This document shows positions 1 through 7,500 of a stretch of DNA of 8,153 nucleotides, one piece after another (position 1 is the stretch's first letter; each line of letters starts with the position of its first letter). Position numbers and translations under genes: made by a program. The stretch is from an uncultured Porphyromonadaceae bacterium (GTDB lineage: Bacteria > Bacteroidota > Bacteroidia > Bacteroidales > Muribaculaceae), in the NCBI GenBank assembly GCA_947174155.1, contig CAMWHX010000038.1, forward strand, positions 1 to 8,153, written 5' to 3'. The notes under the pieces are model-generated. The model saw nothing but the letters and a program-made list of their open reading frames with translations, did no database searches and had not been told where the DNA came from.

Positions 1-12
1 GTAAAAGATTAT

Positions 13-20
13 TAACTTTG
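13..20 (+). promoter_or_regulatory. Candidate Bacteroidota -7 promoter element (TAnnTTTG)
   Basis: The bases read TAACTTTG followed by C, an exact match to the TAnnTTTG element recognised by the primary sigma factor of Bacteroidota. The partner -33 TTTG-like element would sit about 20 bases further left, outside the window, so only half of the promoter can be judged. Transcription would start near position 27, giving a leader of about 110 bases before the ATG at 138. No other exact match was found in the three upstream or intergenic regions, so this is the best candidate promoter for all three genes. Confidence 0.5.
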
Positions 21-31
21 CCGCTTGAAAC

Positions 32-85
32 GGACAGTTTTCGCTCCTGAGTGTCTGAGTCTTCCACGCAATGGAGGGAACTGCC
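32..85 (+). promoter_or_regulatory. Possible stem-loop in the 5' leader of the lipoprotein gene
   Basis: Bases 35-39 (CAGTT) pair with 79-83 (AACTG), extended by 32-33 with 84-85 around a bulged A at 34. A second helix pairs 44-47 (CTCC) with 73-76 (GGAG). The structure would begin about five bases after the predicted transcription start. It could stabilise the 5' end of the message or control it. The helices are short and interrupted, so chance is possible. The following bases 91-137 are AT-rich and look unstructured, which suits ribosome entry without a Shine-Dalgarno sequence. Confidence 0.3.
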
Positions 86-137
86 CGAGCATAATATTTT
101 GTAATTCAACAACTTAATTATCATAAACCCACACGAG

Positions 138-3100
138 ATGAAAAGAAAACTACTCAATGGTGTGATGCTTCTCACGGCCCTGGCCGGAGTCGGCACACTC
201 TCATCGTGTAAAGACTATGACTCGATCGAGCTGTCGCAGGCCCAGTCGAATCAGACGTTCCAGCAGAAGCTCGCTTCCATAGAGGAGCAGCTCAAGAACG
301 TGCCCACCAAGGACGAGATGAACACTGCCATCGAGGCTCGCTTCAACGCCCTCAAGGCTGAACTGACCACTCAGTTCAACAACGCTCTCGCCGGGAAGGT
401 CGACAAGAGCGAATACAACGCCACTATCTCCCGTCTTGATCAGGCTATCGATGAGCTGGAGAGAAAGATCAGCGAAATCAAGTCTTGCGAGTGCCAGCCC
501 GGTCAGCCCGGCAACCCCGGCCTCACTGAGCAGGAGGTGAAGGATATCGTCGAGGGAATGTTTGGCGACCTTCTCAAGGATAATCTCGCAGGTGCCCTCA
601 GTCCCGACAGCGCTATCTACCAGAGCCTGGTGCAGAATGTCTACCAGAGCGTGATGGATGCCGTCGGTGACGTTGCCGGTATGCAGTCCCGTATCGAGAT
701 CCTTGAGGACCGCGTACGCGATATGCGCAACACTATCGTATCCCTCCAGAACCAGATCGACAACCTCAAGGCCAACGGTCTGACTGAGGAGCAGGCCACT
801 GAGATCGCTAAGCGCGTAGCCAACGAGATCGTCGACGCAAAGGTGCTCGCTATCAACACCGAGATCACCTCTCTCAAGAACACTGTCACCACCATGCAGG
901 CTACCATCACCGGTCTCCAGTCCACTCTGGGCACCATGCAGGGTGACATCACCGACCTGAAGAATGGTCTCCAGTTTGCACAGTCGAAGATCTCCACTCT
1001 GGAGAGCAACCTGCAGACTGCACAGAATGATATCTCCAACCTGCAGAGCGGCTTGACTCAGGCTCAGAAGGACGCTATCGACGCACTGACCAAGGCTAAC
1101 GCCAACGAGCAGGAGATCAACGTCCTCAACACCGTATGGGTTCCCATCATCCAGGAGCTCGAAACTCGCGTAGGTGCTCTCGAGTCTGAATTCGGTGACA
1201 TGAAGCTCGACATGACCGATGTCAAGAATCAGCTCGCTCAGGACCGCACCGACATCACTGACCTGCAGCAGCAGTACTCCGCTCTGTCGCAGCAGCTCTC
1301 CACCGAGATCCAGAAGGTTTATGACGAGATCAACACCAAGTATGGTGAGCTCGACCTGAAGATCGACGGTGTAGACGCTAAGGTAGAGGTCCTCAACGGT
1401 GAGGTCGCCAACCTGAAGGACGCCATCACCTCTCTCGCTTCTCAGGAGGCTCTCAACGAGCTCGCCAAGAAGGTGGATCAGAACGCTGACGATATCCAGG
1501 TACTCAACAATAAGGTTGAGAAGCTGCTTGGTCTTGAGGATCGCCTCAACAAGCTCATCACCGGCGTTATCACTCAGGGTGTCTTCAACCCCATCTTCGG
1601 TAACTTCTCACTCCCCATCGGCGTGCAGAGCAACATCCTTGTCAACTATGTCGGCAAGTATGACGGCACCCTCCCCCTCACCTTCCCCAGCATCCAGTCT
1701 CACCGCTCCTACAACGGCGAGCCCATCCTGACTGCCGAGGAGTATCAGGCTATCCTGGACGCAGGCTTCAACGAGGCTAATGCCTTCACCGCTACCGCAG
1801 GCCAGTATCTGACCGACTACAAGCTCGGTAAGCTCTTCCTGACCATCAACCCCGAGGGTATCAACTTCTCCGGTGCCAACCTGAGCCTGGAGGCATCCAA
1901 CGGCGTGGCTCCCAAGATCAAGCTTGAAAACGTGACACGCTCCAACGAGCAGCTCCATTTTGGTCCCAGCCGTGCCAACAACGGCTTCTACGAGGCTGAC
2001 GTGATGTTTGACAAGTCCAACATGAGCGCAAGCATCAACTCCATCAAGCTGCCTCACGTTCCCGGTCTTGCTCAGGCTGCCAAGGATGCAGTGAAGAACC
2101 ACACTGCCGGTGACGTCTTCGGCCTGCTGAAGAAGGTATACGAGCAGCTGACGGTCAATATCCCCGCATATGGTATCAAGGCTGCCTGGACTGCCGACGG
2201 CAAGAACTACTCCACATACTCCAAGTATGATATCGCTGCCGTGACTTTCACTCCGCTCTCTTACGTCACTCTGCGCGACGAGTCGCTGACCGACAAGAGA
2301 CTCCCCCACAAGGGCCCCATGAGCGATGTGCTTATCGACATCAACAAGAAGCAGTATCACTTCAATCTCGACATCAAGATCAAGGTGGACACTTCCAATA
2401 TCAATCCTGAGTTCAACCTCAAGGATGTGGAGTTCAACTATGATGAGATCTCCGAGAAGATGTATATCGACCTCAGCGGCAAGACTCTGAAGACCACTGA
2501 CGGTGACATCACCTTCGCTGATGGTACCAAGCTCTACCTCGACAAGGCCGGTATCGTAGACTTCATGGAGGAGATTCGCGCTCAGCTCAACAAGTATGCT
2601 CTCCCCGAGTGGGACAAGCAGCTGAAGGAGGAGTTCCACAAGGCTCTGAATGATCTCGCTGACCAGGTTAACGCTGCCGTTGAGAAGGGCCTCGCTGACC
2701 TCAACAAGCAGATCAACGACAAGATCGACGATATCATCGACGACATCCAGGATAAGATCAACGACAAGGCCGCTCCGCTGATCGACAAGTTCAACAAGCT
2801 GATCGACATCTACAACCAGGCTGCCTTCTATATCAACTATCGTCTTGAGCACCCCAACGTCATGATGCAGCCCACCATCTTCTACAAGGCCGGTGACGGA
2901 ATGTACCATGACCTCTCCAACTACATCAATGACCCCAGCACCTTCCGCAAGGGTAGCGGTGACGGCGTAGAGCTCGTGGCTTCCAGCTACAACTTCGAGG
3001 TTCTCGCTCCCGCCTACAAGAAATTCCTGGCTGTAGTCGCAGCATTTGACGCCAACGGCAACCAGGTGGCTCTCTCACCCTCCGAGCTGAAGGCCCTCAA

Positions 3101-3263
3101 CAGCAAGGGTCACATGCTGAAGGTGATGGACGGCTCGACCAAGCGCTTCGCTCTCTCGACCGCAGCCATGAAGCCCGGCCTGATCTATGATATCGTCTAC
3201 ACCGCAGTGGACTACAGCGGTTGGACTTCATCGCAGCACTTCTACCTCAAGATCACGAAGTAA
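138..3263 (+). CDS. Large coiled-coil outer-membrane lipoprotein, function unknown
   Basis: This is a 1041-residue lipoprotein. Residues 1-23 form a signal peptide with a basic start (KRK) and hydrophobic core, ending in the lipobox LSSC; Cys24 would be lipidated. The next residues, KDYD, resemble the acidic Bacteroidota signal that sends lipoproteins to the cell surface. Residues ~35-115 are helical, then comes a CEC-PGQPGNPG break (117-128), then long coiled coil over ~180-475, including five 14-residue repeats (243-312). Residues ~480-800 look beta-rich, ~805-895 form a second amphipathic helix rich in Asp, Ile and Lys, and 905-1041 are beta-rich. The only cysteines are 24, 117 and 119. 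I recall similar uncharacterised 'CKDYD' coiled-coil lipoproteins in gut Bacteroidales but know of no assigned function. No catalytic motif is visible. A surface stalk or spacer is an inference. The ATG at 138 is chosen because it opens directly into the signal peptide; the leader is A-rich, with only a short GAG before the start. The gene is first of three. Confidence 0.95.
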   Translation: MKRKLLNGVMLLTALAGVGTLSSCKDYDSIELSQAQSNQTFQQKLASIEEQLKNVPTKDEMNTAIEARFNALKAELTTQFNNALAGKVDKSEYNATISRLDQAIDELERKISEIKSCECQPGQPGNPGLTEQEVKDIVEGMFGDLLKDNLAGALSPDSAIYQSLVQNVYQSVMDAVGDVAGMQSRIEILEDRVRDMRNTIVSLQNQIDNLKANGLTEEQATEIAKRVANEIVDAKVLAINTEITSLKNTVTTMQATITGLQSTLGTMQGDITDLKNGLQFAQSKISTLESNLQTAQNDISNLQSGLTQAQKDAIDALTKANANEQEINVLNTVWVPIIQELETRVGALESEFGDMKLDMTDVKNQLAQDRTDITDLQQQYSALSQQLSTEIQKVYDEINTKYGELDLKIDGVDAKVEVLNGEVANLKDAITSLASQEALNELAKKVDQNADDIQVLNNKVEKLLGLEDRLNKLITGVITQGVFNPIFGNFSLPIGVQSNILVNYVGKYDGTLPLTFPSIQSHRSYNGEPILTAEEYQAILDAGFNEANAFTATAGQYLTDYKLGKLFLTINPEGINFSGANLSLEASNGVAPKIKLENVTRSNEQLHFGPSRANNGFYEADVMFDKSNMSASINSIKLPHVPGLAQAAKDAVKNHTAGDVFGLLKKVYEQLTVNIPAYGIKAAWTADGKNYSTYSKYDIAAVTFTPLSYVTLRDESLTDKRLPHKGPMSDVLIDINKKQYHFNLDIKIKVDTSNINPEFNLKDVEFNYDEISEKMYIDLSGKTLKTTDGDITFADGTKLYLDKAGIVDFMEEIRAQLNKYALPEWDKQLKEEFHKALNDLADQVNAAVEKGLADLNKQINDKIDDIIDDIQDKINDKAAPLIDKFNKLIDIYNQAAFYINYRLEHPNVMMQPTIFYKAGDGMYHDLSNYINDPSTFRKGSGDGVELVASSYNFEVLAPAYKKFLAVVAAFDANGNQVALSPSELKALNSKGHMLKVMDGSTKRFALSTAAMKPGLIYDIVYTAVDYSGWTSSQHFYLKITK
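864..1073 (+). repeat. Five tandem 14-residue (42-bp) heptad-pair repeats in the coiled coil
   Basis: Residues 243-312 of the lipoprotein divide into five 14-residue units beginning I-T/S-x-L, for example ITDLKNGLQFAQSK (271-284), ISTLESNLQTAQND (285-298) and ISNLQSGLTQAQKD (299-312). The heptad a positions (243, 250, 257 ... 306) are I, V, I, L, I, L, I, L, I, L. The d positions are L, M, L, M, L, A, L, A, L. The last three units are the most alike, suggesting internal duplication of a 42-bp unit. The register is unbroken for ten heptad positions, which strongly supports a rigid coiled coil. Confidence 0.85.
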
Positions 3264-3286
3264 GTAAGCTCCCGACCAAGTACAAA

Positions 3287-3317
3287 CCCCTGCGCCGCCC
3301 CCGCGGCGACGCAGGGG
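3287..3317 (+). promoter_or_regulatory. GC-rich intercistronic hairpin between the lipoprotein and ompA-like genes
   Basis: Bases 3287-3294 (CCCCTGCG) pair perfectly with 3310-3317 (CGCAGGGG). Above this, 3295-3298 (CCGC) pair with 3303-3306 (GCGG), closing a CCCC tetraloop and leaving a 3-base bulge at 3307-3309. No T-tract follows (the next bases are GATAACCCAAACC), so it is not a typical intrinsic terminator. It sits 23 bases after the lipoprotein stop and 31 bases before the ompA-like ATG. Likely roles are protecting a 3' end, serving as a processing boundary or causing partial attenuation. The downstream leader is A-rich with a weak AGAGAG purine run. Confidence 0.7.
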
Positions 3318-3348
3318 GATAACCCAAACCAAAAAGAGAGAAATTGAA

Positions 3349-4497
3349 ATGAAACTCAATAAAATCCTTCTTTCCGCTGCCTTGGTTGCAGGAGCTGCTT
3401 TCAGCGCATCTGCACAGGAGGAAGTGACGGAATACGTTTTCAATCCCAGCTGGTACGTTCAAGGCCAGTTCGGTATGCAGGAGACCTTAGGTGAGTCTTC
3501 CTTCGGCCATCTGCTGTCGCCCAACGCGCAGGTTACAGTCGGCTACAACTTTAACCCCTATATCGGTGCCCGCCTCGCTGTCAACGGCTGGCGCTCCAAG
3601 GGTGCAGAGAAGGTAGTGGGCGACCTCTACTCTTGCGATGACCACTGGCGCTGGTACTATGTAGCCCCCACTGTTGACGCGGTGCTCAACCTGACCAACG
3701 TCTTTGGCGGCTACAATCCCACCCGCCTGGTTGACGTCAACCTGCTCGCCGGTGTCGGTGTCAATGTAGGTTTCCACAACAAGGAGGCTATTGCCTGCAA
3801 CGACCACTACTTCGCTGCCACAGGCCAGCAGGAGCTCGGCAACCTCTGGGACGGCTCCAAGGCTCGCTTCGTGGGTCAGTTTGGCGCTGACATCCAGTTT
3901 AACGTCAGCAAACACGTGGCCATCGGTCTCGAAGTTATGGCCAACGTCCTCCCCGACGGCTACAACTCCAAGATCGGTCAGAATGCCGACTGGTACTTCA
4001 ACGGCCTGGTAGGTGTGAAATACACCTTCGGCGACAAGTTCAGCAAGCGCACTCGCGTCATTGAGCCCGCTGTCCCCTGCGAGCCCACTGTCATCGAGAA
4101 GATCATCGTTAAGGAACCCGCTCCCGCTCCCGTCGTAGTTCAGGAGCAGAAGAAGGAGGCTGTACAGGTCAAGGAGCTCCGCGAGGACGTATTCTTCAAG
4201 ATCTCCACTACCAAGATCATCTCCGCCGAGATGAACAAGGTAGCCAAGATCGCCGAGTTTATGAAGAATAACCCCGAGACCAAGGTAGTCATCACCGGCT
4301 ACGCTGACAAGGGTACCGGCACAATGGCTATCAACCTGCGTCTCGCCAAGCAGCGCGCTCAGGCTGTAGCCAACGCCCTGATCAACAACTACGGCATCTC
4401 CGCAAGCCGCATCACTGCCAAGAGCATGGGTGAGGAGGAGTACCAGCCCTATGACGATCCCATCCAGAACCGCGTGGCTATCGCCATCGTGAAGTAA
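3349..4497 (+). CDS. OmpA-family outer-membrane protein (N-terminal barrel plus peptidoglycan-binding domain)
   Basis: This 382-residue protein should link the outer membrane to peptidoglycan. Residues 1-22 are a signal peptide cut at ASA|Q. Residues ~28-228 alternate in the manner of an eight-stranded barrel, and the last strand (VGVKYTF, 221-227) ends in an aromatic residue like a barrel-assembly signal. A Pro/Val/Glu-rich linker follows (~238-272). Residues ~275-382 are the OmpA-like domain: TGYAD at 316-320, N329-x-x-L-x-x-x-R336-A, GIxxxRI at 349-355, GEEEYQP at 361-367 and QNRV at 373-376. Asp320 and Arg336 match the residues that bind diaminopimelate in characterised OmpA domains. The Asp-to-Asn spacing is one residue longer than in Acinetobacter OmpA, as I recall for Bacteroidota members. 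Cys96, 150 and 244 have no obvious partners. Length is usual for the family. It is probably cotranscribed with the lipoprotein gene, since no promoter element is visible in the 85-base gap. The family assignment is firm; the surface partner is unknown. Confidence 0.95.
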   Translation: MKLNKILLSAALVAGAAFSASAQEEVTEYVFNPSWYVQGQFGMQETLGESSFGHLLSPNAQVTVGYNFNPYIGARLAVNGWRSKGAEKVVGDLYSCDDHWRWYYVAPTVDAVLNLTNVFGGYNPTRLVDVNLLAGVGVNVGFHNKEAIACNDHYFAATGQQELGNLWDGSKARFVGQFGADIQFNVSKHVAIGLEVMANVLPDGYNSKIGQNADWYFNGLVGVKYTFGDKFSKRTRVIEPAVPCEPTVIEKIIVKEPAPAPVVVQEQKKEAVQVKELREDVFFKISTTKIISAEMNKVAKIAEFMKNNPETKVVITGYADKGTGTMAINLRLAKQRAQAVANALINNYGISASRITAKSMGEEEYQPYDDPIQNRVAIAIVK

Positions 4498-4520
4498 GTT
4501 CTGTAACTTCCTACACTTCG

Positions 4521-4558
4521 CAGCGAGGGGAGATGCACGCTTGCATCTCCCCTCGCTG
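4521..4558 (+). promoter_or_regulatory. Perfect 17-bp intercistronic hairpin with a CGCT tetraloop
   Basis: Bases 4521-4537 pair without mismatch to 4542-4558; the arm begins CAGCGAGGGGAGATGC and the loop is CGCT (4538-4541). It starts 23 bases after the ompA-like stop and ends 36 bases before the next ATG. No T-run follows on either side (ACATTGACAACC to the right), so it is not a standard intrinsic terminator in either direction. It could shield the ompA-like message from 3' exonucleases, mark a cleavage boundary, or reduce read-through into the third gene. Its perfection in non-coding sequence argues for selection. Confidence 0.8.
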
Positions 4559-4594
4559 ACATTGACAACCAAGCATACTCCAACACTTAACTAA

Positions 4595-7500
4595 ATGAAG
4601 CAGTCCATACTTTCTATCGCAGCCGGACTGGCTCTCACGGCCGCTCTCCCGGCCTCCGCTCAGCTGACCGGAGACGGATACTACCGCGGTGAGAATTACA
4701 AGACCGGGCGCTACATCTACGTCGTGGATGACAAGGGACAGATCAACAACACATCCACTCAGGCCGACCTCGGAGCGTGTCACCTCTGGTCCGGTTTTCT
4801 GAAAGCATCTTCAGATCCCGCTACGATTTTATACGTTTCCGAAGTCTACGGCAAATATGATATCGCTGCGCAGGGGACCAGTGTGCACAAATTCATCAAC
4901 CACTACCTCTTCATACGTCAGAACGGCACCGGTGCCGACGGTATGCCCACCTACATGGTCTACGCCACCGACAGCGGGGCCACTCGCTACTTAGGAGACT
5001 CAAACACCGCGCCCGGCGACCAGGGCGAGATGTCATCGGTAGCCAATGGTGACTATCGCAAGTGGTATATCATCCCTGTCGAGGCCTCCAATAATGACCG
5101 CTATTTCGGCATCAAACCGACTCTGACCTCCGGAGGTAAATATTACCAATCCTTCTTCACCGGCTTCCCCTACTCGGCATATTCGCAGGGTGTGAAGTTC
5201 TATCAGGTCGTAAAGGTGGATGGTGACTTGGCGGTGATCGAGGAGATAACCGGCACCGTCCCTCAGGGCACCGGTATCATAGCCGAGTGTGCCAATCCCC
5301 TGCCGACAGACAACCGTCTGACAATCGGCGGTACCGGCTCCGCACTAAGCTCAAACCTCCTGAAGGGTGTCTATTTCAATATAGCCAACGGTTCGCTCCA
5401 CACCAACCGCACGAAATATGACAAGAAGACCATGCGCATCCTCACCACGGATGCCAACGGTGCTCTCGTATATACCACTGCCAACATCGACTATCTCCCC
5501 GCCAACGAGAGTTATCTCCCTGTCTCTTCATCCGCTCCGGCCACTCTGCGCGTAGTGACCCGTGCCGAATATGAGCAGGAGATTCTGCGCCGTCCGACCT
5601 CGGTGACCGTCACTCCGTCCACCGCAACAATCCTTGTCGGCCAGAGCGTGACACTGAGCGGAGACGTGCAGCCTGCCACTGCCGACAAGGCGCTCACCTG
5701 GACTTCGAGCGACTCCAAGATTGCTACTGTCGATGCTAACGGTGCAGTCAAGGGTATTGGTGCAGGGACGGCCACTATAACTGCGACCACAGTCAATGGG
5801 TTGAAGAGCACTGCCAAGGTGACCGTGCAAGCCGTAGCCACATCAATCACACTCTCCCAAACATCCGCAACCCTCAACGCCGGGGAAACAATATCCCTGA
5901 CGGCTACCGTAAAGCCTGACAATGCGGTCGACAAGAGTGTAACATGGACTTCGAGCAATACCGCTGTGGCGACCGTATCAGACAAGGGTCTGGTGACAGC
6001 TATTGCAAAGGGCACCGCTACCATCACCGCCAAGACCGTTAACGGCCTTACTGCTAACTTCACTCTTACCGTGCGTCCCGTCGTGGAATCGGTGACTCTG
6101 TCGCAGACTGAAGCTACCCTCACTGCCGGAGAGTCCTTTACGCTGACCGCAACAATTCTCCCGGGGGATGCCTTGCAGACCATGACCTGGACCTCGAGCG
6201 ATCCCTCCGTGGCGACCGTGTCAGACAAGGGTGTCGTGAAGGCTGTCGCCAAGGGTACCGCCGCAATCACCGTCAAGAGTGCCAACGGCAAGACTGCCGA
6301 GTGTAAGGTAACCGTCGCTCCCCTCCCGGAGTCTGTCACTCTGTCTAAGTCTGAAATCACACTTGAAATCGGAGAGTCAGAGACCCTGACAGCCACTGTA
6401 CTCCCCGAGGATGTCATCAACAAGACCGTAACCTGGACTTCAAGCAATGAGAACGTAGCAAAAGTATCAGCCGACGGCACAGTGACTGCCCTCGCCAAGG
6501 GGGTAGCCTCCGTAATCGCCACCGCCTCCAACGGCGTGCAGGCCGTCTGCGCGATCAATGTGCGCTCAGTGACTCCGAAGTCTATCACCGTCGAACCGGA
6601 GACTCTGACTCTGACCCGCGGCGAAAAGGGTATGCTGACCGTCACCGTCCTCCCCGCCGAGGCGGCTGACTACACTCTGACCTGGGAATCCTCCGATCGC
6701 ACGGTTGCTACCGTATCGCGTACAGGTCAGGTCAACGCCATGACCCCCGGTGAGGCAGTCATAACCATCACCACATCCAACGGTCTTACAGCAACCGTAG
6801 CGGTGACTGTCAAGGATCGTGAGTATCCCGTAGCAGGTATCACCTTCAACACCTATCGCACCACTGTCGTGGAGGGTGAGGAATTTGATATCGTAGCTAC
6901 CGTGCTCCCCGCGAATGCCACCGACAAGACTCTGACCTGGTCTTCGAGCGATGAGAGTGTAGCAGTCGTAGCAGATGGTCACGTGACCACTCTCGCTCCC
7001 GGAGCTGCCGTCATCACCGCTACCGCCGTGACCGGCGTGAAGGCAGAATGCCAGGTGACCGTAACCGCAAAGGAGATACCCGTCATCTATCCCGAAGCCG
7101 TCACCCTGTCGCAGACATCGCTGACAGTGGCCTATGGTGACCGCATCACTCTCACTGCTACCGTCGCTCCCGACGACGCTACGGATAAGAGTGTCACCTG
7201 GACTGTAAGCGATGAGAATGTAGTGCGCGCAGATGGAGCCGAGGGTGAGTTTATCGCCGTCGGAGGTGGCGACGCAGTCATCACCGTGACTACTGTCAAC
7301 GGTCGCAACGCCTCCTGCTCCGTACACGTCAATCGCACTGCCGATGCTCTGACCCTCAGCGCCTCTACCCTCGCGCTGGTGAAGGGTGAGACCGAGAGTC
7401 TGCACGTGACCGTCGCTCCTGAGGATGCCAATGACTACACTCTGACATGGACATCGAGCGACGAAGCCGTAGCTACCGTCTCTGAAACTGGACGCGTGAC

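Noticed and set aside
91..101. ATAATATTTTG as a second promoter element before the lipoprotein gene
   Set aside because: The TA and TTTG parts are not at the right spacing for TAnnTTTG, and a start just after it would leave a very short leader; the element at 13-20 is an exact match.
1608..2909. 433-codon open frame on the minus strand opposite the lipoprotein gene
   Set aside because: The translation is dominated by V, L, D, E and G in low-complexity runs, with no signal or known domain. It arises because strongly biased codons on the + strand leave few stops in the antisense frame.
3264..3348. Separate promoter for the OmpA-like gene
   Set aside because: No TTTG or TAnnTTTG occurs in the gap. 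The few TTTG sequences in the surrounding coding DNA lack the TA at the right distance.
4521..4558. Intrinsic terminator after the OmpA-like gene
   Set aside because: The stem is strong, but neither side has a T-rich tail, so it is listed as a regulatory or processing hairpin instead.
3487..4572. 361-codon open frame on the minus strand opposite the OmpA-like gene
   Set aside because: It is fully antisense to a clearly identified gene, low-complexity, and its start lies beyond the intercistronic hairpin with no promoter or leader.
4559..4594. Separate promoter for the BIG2 gene, using TTG at 4562-4564 as a -33 element
   Set aside because: There is no -7 element at the needed distance; the sequence before the ATG is CACTTAACTAA, which lacks TTTG.
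5512..7405. Two long minus-strand open frames (377 and 279 codons) across the BIG2 repeats
   Set aside because: They mirror the repeats: their apparent periodicity comes from the + strand Ig-like domains, and they overlap each other in different frames.
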